Source: Arctopsyche grandis (Eukaryota > Arthropoda > Insecta > Trichoptera > Hydropsychidae). From it: a stretch of 64,000 nucleotides of DNA. The DNA is taken from the NCBI RefSeq assembly GCF_051622035.1, contig NC_135361.1, forward strand, positions 26,963,205 through 27,027,204, read 5' to 3'. Position numbers and translations under genes: made by a program. Positions 12,041 to 25,340 of the stretch are shown here, piece by piece (position 1 is the stretch's first letter; each line of letters starts with the position of its first letter). The notes beneath the pieces are model-generated. The model made no database searches. It was not told the origin of the DNA and was given only the letters and a program-made list of their open reading frames with translations.

Positions 12041-14720
12041 ATTTATTTATTTATTTATTTAATAGTTTTGGACCATTGTGGCATTACAGGAAGAACCTAA
12101 TGCGCCACAATGGCCTACATTTGAAAAAGATATAAAAACAAGTATACTGTAAATAAAGGAAAAAAGCAAAAGCAGAAAACATGGTAAAATAAAATAATAA
12201 AAAAAAGTAACAAAAGGAAAATAATACCTCATTCAGAGAGAAAAAAAAAAATAACAAAAGTGTAAAAATTAAAAATAAAATCCATAAATCCCATTCTTTG
12301 TTTACACTGAGCAAAATTAAAATAGTATATAAAAATGTACAAAAGAGAAAGAAAAAATAAAATAAAATAAAACAAAATATGAATAAAAAATAAAATCACA
12401 GCGAGGTCCAAATGGAAGAGAGTAGATTAAGATTCCACTCGTTCATCACATTCAAATTAAGAAAGTAATGATGAGCGTAGGTTACCAGATAAATATGTTA
12501 AGATAATATCCGACAATCTACGCTCCCCAAGGTGGAAAATATCACATTCAGGGACAGCAGCAACGATTTCATTGAGAAGTCGAATAGCTCTTGGAATAGG
12601 AGCCATTCGAAAAAGAACTGTGCGAGCAGCAGGTACAACCATTAAATGATGATGTCTACCACGCACATAATTATTAGGGACATAAAGTCCCAACTGTTCC
12701 AGCAACAACGGGCATGACGTATTACCACGCAATAGCTGGAGAACGAAACGAATTAACGAGAAGTTTCTCCGAAGGTCAAGGGAATTATACCCAAGCAAGC
12801 AGAGAGTAGTTTGCTTCATGCGGATTCCACACAATTGCATTATACTCTAGCTTACTTCTAACAAGCGAGTTGAAAAGCAAGCGAGAAGACAAGGGGTTGG
12901 AGAATAATCTAGCATATCTCAAGACAAATCCAAGTCGACGAAAGGAAACGTCAGCTATTGTCTTGATGTGGTTGTGAAAGGTGAATTGAGGATCAAAAGT
13001 GATACCCAAGTCGACCATTGATTCCACGCGCTTCAACAATACGGATCCAATGGAATATCCGTGACAATAGAGCGAATTCGCACGTCCATAACTCATAATA
13101 GCACATTTACTAGTATTCAGTTCAAGCCCTAAACTGGAACTGAACTCTAAAACAGCGTTAATATCAGCTTGAAGGAGAGAGGCTTGCCTCTCATCCTTAA
13201 CAGCAAAGAATAGTTTAACGTCGTCAGCAAACAATAGACATGAAGCATTGCGTAGTACTTTTGGGAGGTTATTAATGACTATTGTAAATAGTAAAGGGCC
13301 TAAGGTGGACCCCTGAGTTACACCAGATCGCGTAAAAAATGAAGGAGATTCATAAATACCATATCTAACAAATTGCTTCCTATCACTAAGATAAGAAGCA
13401 AAGAGTTTAAGAAGACGTGGAGAAAAGCCCACTTCAGCTAATCTGATCATAAGAGCGTCATTGTTGACAAGATCAAATGCTTTTCGAAAGTCAAAGTAGG
13501 CTACATCAACTTGTTGTCCACGGTCAACTTTAGACATGGTATAATATGAAAAGCAGGCAAGATTAGTGGTAGTGGAACGACATGGTGAAAAACCATGCTG
13601 CTCATCACACAACAATCTTTTGAACTGCAAAAGAATCAAACGGTGAAGGATATTATAGAAAATTTTGGGAATAGCCGAGATGATAGCAATAGGTCTGTAA
13701 TTTTCAACCTCATTTTTAGAGCCACTTTTATGAATGGGAATGACTCTAGATAATTTCCATTTTTCAGGATAATTACCAGAACCCAGAATAAGGTTAAAAA
13801 TAAACTGAAGAGGCTCTAAGAGTGAATTACAGCATGCCTTTAATACGTCAGGGGGCGCACCGTCAGGCCCAACAGACCCTTTCAGCTTCAAAATTGCTAT
13901 CCTAACATCTCCAAGCGAGACCCGCGGAATGTCTATAACAACACCTTCAGTACCAATTTGGGAAGCCAAATTAGCATCAAGGGATGGTGATCTCTGATCA
14001 AATACAGAGCTAAAAAACTAGCAAAAGCTTTAGCGATCTCAGGACCGACACAACTTTTATTATTAAATGAGAACGAATGCTCAAGGCCATGTGAAATATG
14101 CTTACTCTTAATAAATCTGAAAAAGTGGTGAGGATTACTTGCGATAGCACTCTCCATCTCTTTGAGATAGAGGGTATAACGCTCACTCACACCACGTTTT
14201 ACGATCTTCCTAAGAATCCGAAATTTCTCATAGTCACGAAATGATTGGCTACGTTTCCATCTTCTATGAGACAACCATTTTGCACGAACATCAGTTATAA
14301 GTTTGGACCCAAACCACGGTGGAAAAACCCGACGATGTAGTTCTAAATTAGGATAACTGATGAACCGAGGAACATAACTGTCAAAAATATTATATAGTGT
14401 GTTATACAAAAATTCAACAGCATCACCAGTATTCATGAGGTACATTTGGCGCCAGTCCATAGAACGAACCTCATTATAATTCAGAATCAACGCGAGCAAA
14501 ATTCCATCGTGATGAAGGAACCCCAACAGATGAACAAGCTAAAACAGGTCTCACAGAAGACAAAAACAGAAGCTCAATTTGTAATGCATCATGATATAGG
14601 TCTTCAGGGATGATCGCAGTTCCTTTTGGGCATAGGATCATCGTTGCTGACACATTGGATTCATTCACCAACATAATAATAATAACCTTAATCTTAATAA
14701 TATGCACGGAGTCACTATTG
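12041..14720 (-). mobile_element. 5'-truncated LINE (Jockey/CR1 superfamily)
   Basis: Read on the minus strand. From 14710 is the end of the endonuclease region and linker, with WNFAR, DWRQMY and PPWFGSKL. The reverse transcriptase at 13969-12800 has GPDGAPPDVLK, the NYRPI block, QHGFSPCRST, DFRKAFD, GVTQGSTLGPLLF and an intact LLFADDVKLF catalytic motif. A C-terminal domain follows, ending LSGNLRSSLLS at 12457. The 3' UTR closes with a stem-loop (12073-12113) and a (TAAA)n tail (12041-12062). There are frame changes near 14500, 13960 and 12830, and the 5' end with most of the endonuclease is missing, so this copy is dead. A shorter copy of the same family lies at 50405-51035 on the plus strand. 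Confidence 0.93.
12073..12113 (-). other. LINE 3' UTR stem-loop
   Basis: On the minus strand CCATTGTGGC..CATTA pairs with TAATGCCACAATGG around a short loop, directly before the (TAAA)n tail. The copy near 50971-51011 keeps the stem with a G-U wobble. The probable role is as the recognition site for the element's own reverse transcriptase (inference). Confidence 0.7.
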
Positions 14721-15306
14721 AGGGCACATTATCAGTTTCGCTTCTCTTGTTTGAACAGGGCCAAATCAAAGGGGCAGAAAACTGGCACGCCATTTTTTTT
14801 TGATAATAAAATTGAAAACAGAATTTTTGGTTTTCTTGAAAATTTTAACGTCAACTTAATTTTTCTACCTACCCAATACTGGTTGTAAACTATTATAATT
14901 TGCGAGGAACGCAAGAAGTCGACTGTATAATATCAACGACTCACGAATAGAACTTGCCAAACAATTAAGGGAGGAATCATACAGCGTGGGATGCGGGCCG
15001 TGGTTTTTTTTTAGATAGCTTTAAACATATAGAAAAACGGCATACGCGGTACCATACCTGGTACAAACGAAACATTTGAGCTGTTTCGTTGACATCTATA
15101 GTAGTGTTTATCCTTGCTTGGCAGTGATATATACCAAAACGACCCTATGGACCATTTTCGGTAAAATTTTATATACATACATATACATACACATACACAT
15201 AGATACAATCAAAGTTTTAATAGTTACTGATTCCAGTTTTTATGTACAGTATAAATTTTCATAGTTAGGGCGCAATCACACAGCGTGATATGCAGTATGT
15301 GGTACG
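14721..15306. other. spacer, no gene seen
   Basis: Short frames only. Contains a low-complexity TACATACATA stretch near 15170-15200. Confidence 0.5.
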
Positions 15307-15470
15307 GTTCGGTGATTATTGGTCACAAAGCGCTCCCCCAAAAGTCACTAAAATTTCTATAACGGAACATCTGACAGCCGAAAAGTCCATCATACTAACG
15401 ATTAATATCATACTAACGAAAACTCGAGTGCCAAATATTCCACATTCACCGTTTTCATAGCGAAATTACA
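15307..15470 (+). mobile_element. MITE family A, copy 3 (one end lost)
   Basis: Matches 8509-8689 from TTCGGTGATTATTGGTCACA to about two thirds of the element, with a short internal duplication (CATACTAACGA repeated). The distal inverted end is absent. Confidence 0.7.
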
Positions 15471-16183
15471 ACTTCCGTAGGTACTAGTGGTTACTTGGAA
15501 TTGCATTTTAATAAATGGAAGAATTAATTACAATTTAATTAAATTAAAATTAATCAGCAAAAACCAGAACACTTTTTTTTTAAATATTTTTTAATATTTT
15601 ATTGTTATATAAATAATTTTATATCATATTGTAAAAATTCTACTTAATTGTTATATTATATTGTAAAAGTTAAAAATTCAATATAAAATGGAATGAGAGA
15701 TAGTTTCTAAATTTAATTAAATATGATGTCTTTTTTAAAATACATATGTACATATGTTCCACAATTGCAAATTTTATTTTATTCATGTTTTTTAATATAT
15801 TTTTTTCAACGTGTAAGTTTTCTAAAATTTATTTTTAAAATATAAAAAGGGGGAAGGGGGGGGGGGAGGAATGCTGAAAACCAATCTGCCTAGGAGCATC
15901 ATATACCCTCGGGCCGGGCCTGTGTATGTACTAAACATATAATTAGTTTTGTTACATCGTTCTTATTCCTATCAAAAATCGTATAATTTATTTTCTTTTA
16001 TATGTATACTTATATACATATGTACATAGCAACAACTAGTTTCGACGAATCATTTGTTTGAATTTCTTTATACTTGTTTTTAAGTAATGTCGCCATCAAT
16101 TACTGTTCCTAATGACTTTGTATAAATTCGTTAACATTGTCACGTTGCAGACCAGTCAGTATTTAAATTTACCGTGGGTAATA
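15471..16183. other. AT-rich spacer upstream of Ly6 gene 2
   Basis: Includes a poly-G run at 15850-15870 with a GC-rich GGGCCGGGCC (15910-15920), probably a repeat remnant. Sequence shortly before the ATG (ACCAGTCAGTATTTAAATTTACCG, split by composition near 16151-16175) carries a TCAGT initiator-like motif. Confidence 0.35.
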
Positions 16184-18057
16184 ATGTTGTCGAAATCAAT
16201 CATAATATTAGTGGTATTCGCCATCATTGGCGATTACACTGGTAAATATTTATACGTATAAAATTCAATCACATTATGAAGTATTTTAACGAGAAACATT
16301 TTTTTGTAGTTGAAGGTATACATTGCTATCAATGTAACAGTGTCAATAATTCCCAGTGTGAAAATTTGGAAAATTACGGTCCTGAAAAAACGATACTTCC
16401 TACATCTTGTGAAGTTGTACAAGATCATCCGGAATCATTCTGCAGGAAAACTGTTCTATACCGTAAGTCACGCAGTAATAAATACTGCGGGAAAGAAAAT
16501 AGCAATTATATGAATGTTATGATTAGGGTGACCATATTTCCCAAAACGTAAAACGGGACGCTCCGCAAAGAAATTGTTCTATATAAAATATATAAAAAAA
16601 ATATTTTGTACGTCCAAAAATTTTAAAAGTTTTGCCTTAAATAGTCATAAATATTGTCAAGGAATTATTTTTTTCTTCAGAATGTACAATTCTTGTGTAA
16701 AAGGAAATTATTATAGAAACGGGATTAGAAAAAATGAATATAATATGCTGTTAAAAATGATTTTTTTTGATTTTTAAATGCTTTTTATTATTACGAAATT
16801 ATGTTCACAATACATCTTATATCTATTTTAATAGCTGCTGATCTACTGATCATTTTCTATTTTACAATTTAATTTAATTTGGTTAGTAATCTTAGTATTA
16901 TATTATTCTAATGTTAATCTACAGCATAATAGGAAAAAGAGTTCAAAAACCTATTTACAATCCTTATAAATGCTCATAATACATCTAATACATAATATTA
17001 ATTAAAGACTCACTAAAGTCAATCACCTAAAAAAATGTTCATGCGCTGCAGGCTGATTTTTTCTGGAACGTTTAAAATCAACAGATAAAATAGAAAAAAA
17101 TTCGCCAATATTATACATTCTTGATTTCTTTTAATTGCAAAAATTATGTGTAGCTGAAAATTTTGATTTATTTTCTTAATTAGTATACTTTTCATCAGAA
17201 CGTGCATTTCTTTAAAATAAGAAAATTAAACGAGATAAAAAATTAAATATAATATAACATTGTATTTTATTGATTATGACGAAAGTCATATCACAGCGCG
17301 ATTTCTCTTTCAGAACATGTAAAATTAATCTTTTAAAAAATTGTTTAAATGTTACTTTAAAATGAATTGATATTAATATAATATTTTTTGTAACAAACTA
17401 ATTTGTAAGAATATGAAATTAAAAACAATCTAACAAATCAAATAACTTTATGAAAAACGACGAGACGACCGCAAAATACATAAAAACCGGGACATATGGT
17501 TACTCTAGTCATAATATAATATTTTTTTGTGACATAACATAACATAATATTTATTGATGCTACTTACCTACTATTGAGTTTTTAGTGCATGATCATAATA
17601 TGATGTTTATATCCATCATTGCATTGTTTTACTGCTAAAGCCATCAACGATAAACATAATCCCATGTACAAATGTGCATATATTTTTCTTTAATAATAAT
17701 TTGATTATTTTAAGAGTGTCCCATTTTTTCATTCACATTCAATGATGAAATGATAGACGATTGCTTGTCTATTGAAGCTTTTTTTAACAAAAAAATACCG
17801 TTTTTTAAATAAATGAACATATAAAATCATACTTTTTTGTTATTTTTTCAGTTCTGCAAAGGAATAGCGTTATAGAGAGCAGAATTATAAGGAGTTGTGG
17901 ATATTTAAAGTACAAGAAAGATTGTTATAAAGTCGAAAATGACGACCACTCCGAATATATTTGTCAATGTTTCGAAGACGGTTGTAATACTTCAACGACC
18001 ACACATCCAAGTGTTATTTTGATACTGTCAATTTTAGGACTATACACGATACAATGA
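16184..18057 (+). CDS. Ly6/uPAR three-finger GPI-anchored protein 2
   Basis: Coding exons 16184-16241, 16310-16462 and 17852-18057 (phase-1 introns) give 138 residues. There is a signal peptide (MLSKSIIILVVFAIIG), then the same ten-cysteine Ly6 frame as gene 1: CYQC, SQC, SCE, FCRK, SCGY, DCY, ICQC, GCN. A hydrophobic C-terminus (VILILSILGLYTI) fits GPI attachment after the Cys-Asn. Conserved blocks CNSVNNSQC, FCRKTVL, RSCGYLKYK and CQCF are shared with gene 1, so duplication is clear. The second intron is stretched to 1389 bp by a hAT-like element (16524-17507), which itself contains a Jockey LINE tail. AATAAA signals follow at 18057 and 18117. Confidence 0.93.
16524..17507. mobile_element. 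hAT-like element in Ly6-2 intron
   Basis: Ends TAGGGTGACCATAT.. and ..ATATGGTTACTCTA are inverted. They are flanked by GTTATGAT and GTCATAAT (16516-16523, 17508-17515), an 8-bp duplication with two differences. The same ends occur at 46883-48297, where a hAT C-terminal domain is readable. Here the interior is AT-rich non-coding plus a nested Jockey tail at 16767-17035. Confidence 0.72.
16767..17035 (-). mobile_element. Jockey-clade LINE 3' UTR fragment
   Basis: Matches 47337-47600, 51833-52018 and (opposite strand) 34290-34632. The coding end of this family is readable at 47620-47960. On the minus strand it ends AATAAAAAGCATTTAAAAATC. Confidence 0.8.
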
Positions 18058-18647
18058 AATAAATATAACTTAACTGACCTTGTTATGTGATTAGTCTAAT
18101 TTGAGTCGAAATTAATAATAAAATCGAATTCGATGCTACCAAAATACAGAAAATGACATTTAGTTCCATGAAATGACACTTTCATTGAAAGAAATGAAAG
18201 CTAAAATTAACATTAAAAACCCTGAAGTTATTTTCCTTAGCAACTGAGAAGTTGTTATCTCAAATGTTTATTTTATCCGTACGATAAGTTCATTTCGTTC
18301 GTGTATATATGTAAATTTGACTTCAGTCCAATTTTGGAAACCGACTACGTTGGTTGTATGCAAATTCATTTCTTAATTTGGTTAGTAGACTTTATTTAAG
18401 TATGTATTGTAATTCATTGATTTCAATGTAAAATAATTAGTGGTTGTTACTAATAAAGAAATGTGAATTAATACGTATGCATATTTTTCTTAATCACTTT
18501 GCATTTGGCGTTCGAATGTTCGAATATGTATATTCAAGGTTATCCAGAAGTGCAATCTGTTTACTAATTATAATGTAAAATTAATTCAGCTATTATGTTC
18601 TTGACTGGAAGCTTGTTTCTTTTTAGAGAAAATCTCCATTTATAGAA
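18058..18647 (+). promoter_or_regulatory. sigma GST-1 upstream region and 5' UTR intron
   Basis: An initiator TCAGTC at 18323-18328 follows a TATATAT at 18304, which is closer than the usual spacing. A non-coding exon ends at 18380 (AATTTG|GTTAGT) and resumes at 18627 after TTTTAG, 21 bases before the ATG. The block around 18316-18400 is homologous to the upstream exons at 21682-22795 and 26212-26330. Confidence 0.6.
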
Positions 18648-21031
<2,384 letters not shown>

Positions 21032-21257
21032 AATTAGGTGAGATACTCAGGGTAAAAATGTCTCTACAGTGGTGCTTTTGTTCACTACTAATTGATATGG
21101 ATATATGTATATACATATGTATGTGTATATTTTTAGTTAAAATGGTTAATAATTATACATTGTCGACTGTAGCGTCTCCCTAAAAACCATTTATTATTGT
21201 TGTCACAAAATATATTTTACTGTCATTCATCAATAAAGTGAATTTTATCAAAAAAAA

Positions 21258-21323
21258 TCTCGAGTTTGAATTTTCGCATGATCATAAAACATCATATATC
21301 GTTACTACGTACATAGATAAAGT
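21258..21323 (+). mobile_element. Helentron-like 3' end fragment
   Basis: Matches the last 65 bases of the element at 62015-63165: TCTCGAGTTTGAATTTTCG, then TACGTACATAGATAAAGT. Confidence 0.6.
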
Positions 21324-21527
21324 AAAAATGAATAAAACCATTTTCACATACCTATTAACCACTTAATCGCCACGCGTTAAGCACACTTGAATTAAGTCGA
21401 CAAAGATACACAGTAGAACGAAACACTTCAACATTTACCTCGCATATTGTTTTACTATCTTCATAGTTATCTTTACTCCACATTGTTGTTTGAGATGAAA
21501 AAATCGTTGGTATGATAGCGTGGCGTT

Positions 21528-21606
21528 CATTGTTCCAATGTTGTAAATGCATTGTTAAAGGTTTGCCGAACCTTTTTTACAAACTATTTACAACAATTGA
21601 ACAATG
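21528..21606. repeat. 79-bp palindromic mini-MITE, copy 2
   Basis: Same element as 1924-2002, inserted in the orphan GST promoter. The corresponding position in the GST-2 promoter (about 26168-26176) lacks it, so it is a real insertion. Confidence 0.8.
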
Positions 21607-21741
21607 AGTGGCGCGCTTTGGGTCCGCACTCTAATGATAATTTTGTATCATGTATGTATTTGTATACATAAAAGTCAGTGATAAAATTGATTTCAGTTCA
21701 AATCCGGAAACTAACCAAGTTGGTTACTTATAGATTCCTTT

Positions 21742-22713
21742 TGTTACGGGGACGAGAAGGAGATGGTGTACAAATATTATAGTCACAGTTTTTTATAAGA
21801 TCTTCTTTAATAGTAGTAAGTATACACGAGATTAATGTACAAGTTTGTATTACACGTTACTAGTTAGGCAGTTTAATCACAAGTGCCTTGTAAGACTTTA
21901 ATATTTTGATCGTAAGTCACTAGTTACACTGTCTAATCGCAATTTATTAGTAAGAGTGTTTGATCGCAAGTGCTAGTTACACTGTTCAATCGCAAGTTAC
22001 TAGTTAGAGTGTTTGATCGCAAGTGATCAGTTAGAGTGTTTGATCGCAAGTGATCTTCTATATGTTTAACATCAGTATATATTCAATAGAGGTAACAATT
22101 TGGACCAATCATAGTTCGTGAGAAAATAATATTTTTAGGAGGGAACTCGAGTCGTTAAAACAATATCTTAAGACTTTAATACTTTGACCCTTGAGTGTAT
22201 CGAGAAATGGTTTACATACAATTAGTTACACAATTAGTTACGCAGGTTTAAAAGGGTTTTTGAGGGAATACGATTCGAGTCGAGTCGTGTGAAAAATGCT
22301 GGTAAAACTATAAAATTAATTAAAGACAATATTTTTGCATATGTATCCCTTGAGGTCGGATACACAATTCGTCGTGCGGATTAAGAAGGGTTTTGATATT
22401 TGGGAGAAACATAATTTGTCACGCTAATGGCGTCGGAATAAGAAATAAAGTTATTTAAAAACGATATTTTTAGTGTTAACATATGTGTCTTGAATGTATC
22501 GAGAAATGGTTGAGTAGATGCACAGAATTCGTCACGCAGATAGCATTGAGTCGTGAGAAAAATGCAACTAAAACAATAAAGATTTTGGAAATCTCATAAA
22601 TAACATTAAAGGAAAATATCAATTAAGCGTGCGTTCAAAGAATCAAGATAACAAGCGGGAATAAAGAGTAATATAAGTACATACATAGGTTGTAAGATAT
22701 TCACAACATAACA
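21742..22713 (+). mobile_element. solo LTR (Gypsy-like), fossil
   Basis: A 972-bp segment beginning TGTTACGGGG and ending CATAACA, flanked by CTTT on both sides (21738-21741 and 22714-22717). The homologous GST-2 upstream sequence at about 26260-26270 is uninterrupted there, giving an empty site. No internal retroviral-type genes are present, so this is a lone LTR left by recombination. A short-unit repeat lies inside (about 21860-22060). The 4-bp duplication favours Gypsy over BEL/Pao. Age is younger than the promoter duplication. Confidence 0.78.
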
Positions 22714-22792
22714 CTTTCTTAATCTGGTTAATGTACATTATTGAATATATTCTTAAATTAAATTTTAAGTAAATATACATTTATATTCACAC

Positions 22793-22858
22793 TATTCCAA
22801 AACATGCCATGGCAACTGCCATGCCTTAGTTTAGGAATAGTGTGAATTTAGAAAACAA
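22793..22858. repeat. 60-bp imperfect hairpin
   Basis: Outer arms TTCACACTATTCC and GGAATAGTGTGAA (13 perfect pairs) and an inner ATGGCA / TGCCAT stem with a 2-base loop. It sits just past the end of the homology with the GST-2 upstream region, so it is probably a tiny insertion. It could be a mini-foldback or a small-RNA precursor. Confidence 0.65.
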
Positions 22859-23166
22859 TAAGAATTTAATGAAATAATATGATTGTTATGTTATGTTACT
22901 TTTGAGTAGCATAAACTAGGCCAGAAATAGAATCGCTGCAATAAAGCTATTTTGTTTTGTTAAATGGTATTCCTTGGGTAAAATTCTTAGAAATTGTTCG
23001 ATCTGTGGAGCGAATTGTTAGAAAGTTCCACCTCATTTTTTTATTTACAACTGAAATGGTAGTTTGTTTATTGCTTCCTTTCGTAGAATTAGCGCAACGG
23101 AAAATACAACTGCAAGAAGATTTACTTGTAGTGAAAGTCAACGATGGTATTCCCACTCTTAATCTG
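22859..23166. other. spacer with a short unknown frame
   Basis: A 73-codon frame at 22957-23178 (LLLPFVELAQRKIQLQEDLLVVK) has coiled-coil-like composition but no recognised family, and its end overlaps a foldback repeat. I do not call it a gene. Confidence 0.35.
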
Positions 23167-23419
23167 CACGTGTATTAAACGGTTACCTGACAACTCGTTC
23201 ACAGATTTTCCGTAAACCGAGGATGCGCTCCAGGCATATGTTATCGGTGAACAGACGGTTTGTGAAAGAGATGGCTGCATACGTAATGGCATAGTAAACG
23301 AGATCTTGGTGAACAGACGGGGTGAGAAAGAGATGGCCGTATACGTAATGACTGGAGCGCATCCTCGGTTTACAGAAAATATGTGAACGAGTTGTCGTGT
23401 CACCGTATTAAACACGTGC
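23167..23419. mobile_element. foldback MITE with about 70-bp arms
   Basis: Arms 23167-23236 and 23350-23419 (CACGTGTATTAAACGGT.., GAACTCGTTCACA-type and CCGAGGATGCGCTCCAG) are inverted copies. The loop contains an inexact direct repeat (GGTGAACAGACGG..GAAAGAGATGG..ATACGTAATG, twice). No coding capacity and no clear target duplication. Confidence 0.75.
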
Positions 23420-23862
23420 ATTTTTTTTCTAAAATTTCTTTTAATTTGCAAGTTCGTGAACAGTTTTCGTATCAGTTCGTTTTGTGGCGTGAAGGATACA
23501 GACCTGAAGAGAAGACGCTCGAGCAAATTGTACTCATCAATTTGTTCACCATAAAATCACAGCTAATTTTATTTTCGGTAAGTAAACTTTATTTTAACTA
23601 AAAAATAATGATCGTCATTGTTATGTAAAAAACATTATTGAAAACTAATAACCTGTATAATATCGTTTATCAAGAGTACTATTAATATTAATTTTATATT
23701 AAATATTAGTAATTAAACGTAAGTTAATTAAATAACATTTCTTTATTTTATTTAGTATACTGTTAACTCTCGATTATCCGGTTTTCGGATTACCGTGCAC
23801 GATAAAATTCTATTTTTTAATATTAATTTCAAATTTTGGTCTGGCACGCCTTGAAAATCTGA
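23420..23862. other. spacer, no gene seen
   Basis: AT-rich sequence with no recognisable motif. Confidence 0.5.
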
Positions 23863-25340
23863 AATGACGTCCCTGACCTGAACATTCTAGCTTGGAATGC
23901 TCGTGGACTTAAGAATAAGATTGACGAATTAGACTCTGCGATCGGTGAGTACTGTGTTGACATTTTGAAGGTTGATATATTAAAAAGTATTAGAAGGATG
24001 TTAGATGAATTGGGATGGTTGAGTATTAGTAATAGTTTAAAGCTAAGCACATTATCGTTTGTTTATAAGTTAGATCATGAGTTATTACCCGATTATTTTA
24101 AGGATTATAGAATAAGAAATAGAGATATTCATAGTCATTATACTAGAGGTAAGAATAATTTAGTTGTAGGTAGAGTAAGAAAAAGAAAGACAATTTGGCA
24201 AATATCAAGAAATCCAGTATTGAAAACATTAATAAATAAGCTCACATATCAAATTAAAATTAGAATCAAAGAAATCAAAAATGAAGCTTAGTCTAAAAAA
24301 ATTGAAAAAATTAAGCTCAGTTGATGGCTCTCTATGGAAATTAGCTAAAGCGATTCGCAGGACAAAAAACTCGATTCCTCCATTAGATGATGCAGGAATC
24401 ATAGTGACGCGTGATTGCGACAAAGCAGAACTATTATCAAAATCTTTCCAAAAACATCACACACTCACACAACATTACAATCACATACCAACGCATAATA
24501 AAGTCAACCGGTCCATTAAAATCATCACAAAAACCCCCACTAACAGTACTAAAAATATAAAATTGGTGCATCCATGTGGAATCCAAAATATACTACGTAA
24601 TTTAAAAAATAAAAAGGCACCTGGGTGAGATTCAATAGATAACATCATAATCAAACAAATACCATTTAAAGCTTTAGTCTCATTATCTAAAATATTCAAC
24701 GCATGTTTACTCACCGGGTATTTCCCAGAATACTGGAAAACAGCCAACGTAATTCCCATACCTAAGCCCGACAAAAGCCCAAAAATCTCGGCCAATTATC
24801 GACCCATTAGCTTACTTTGCACGCTTTCAAAAATTCTAGAAAAAATAATCTACACTCGTTTACTTAAAGTCGTAAATAAGAAATTAATAAATTAATAATT
24901 TGGATTTCGTACTGGACATTCCACGACCCAACAACTAACAAGACTAACTGAAAACGTGACGAAGAACTTTAATATGAAGAGAAGTGCCGGAATGGTATGT
25001 CTCGACATAGAAAAGGCTTTCGACACGGTTTGGCACGATGGACTCATTCATAAGTTCCTTATTAACAAAATACCAAACTACCTAATTTTCATCATCAAAT
25101 CGTACCTAATTCGTAGAAAGCTAGTGGTTAGCGTAAATAATGAATTATCGTCTCCAAAAATAATCGCAGCTGGCGTTCCGCAGGGGAGCTTGCTTGGCCC
25201 ACTCTTGTTCTCCATATATATAAATGACATACCTATTCCAAAAAACTGTCACATAGCCCTATATGCAGAAAATCCCTTCTGGATAAAGTCTGAAATGGCA
25301 GTCAGTAATAAAATATTTAGGAGTAACGTTCGATAAAAGA
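23863..25340 (+). mobile_element. scrambled Jockey/CR1-type LINE fragments
   Basis: Three pieces lie in one direction. At 23872-23965 is the start of an endonuclease domain (LNILAWNARGLKNKIDELD). At 23965-24290 is a LINE C-terminal end (LDELGWLSISNSLKLSTLSF). At 24290-25340 is the pre-RT and reverse transcriptase region: NYRPISLL, DIEKAFDTVWHDGL, GVPQGSLLGPLLF and KYLGVTFD. The C-terminal end preceding the RT shows an internal deletion or nested insertions. There are in-frame stops near 24626 and 24893, and the catalytic FADD-type box reads YAEN: dead. Confidence 0.85.

Larger units (their letters stand above)
21340..22796 (+). promoter_or_regulatory. orphan duplicate of a GST promoter region
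   Basis: The segments 21340-21737 and 22714-22796 together match the GST-2 upstream region (26020-26340). They include a TATACATA box at 21663 placed 32 bases before the A of a TCAGTT initiator (21693-21698), and the non-coding exon with CCAAGTTGGTTACTTATAGATTC. No GST coding exon follows; TE sequence fills the next 3 kb. The 79-bp MITE (21528-21606) and a solo LTR (21742-22713) interrupt it. Confidence 0.8.

Noticed and set aside
23122-23526. 134-codon minus-strand frame
   Set aside because: Runs through both arms of the foldback at 23167-23419; no family resemblance.
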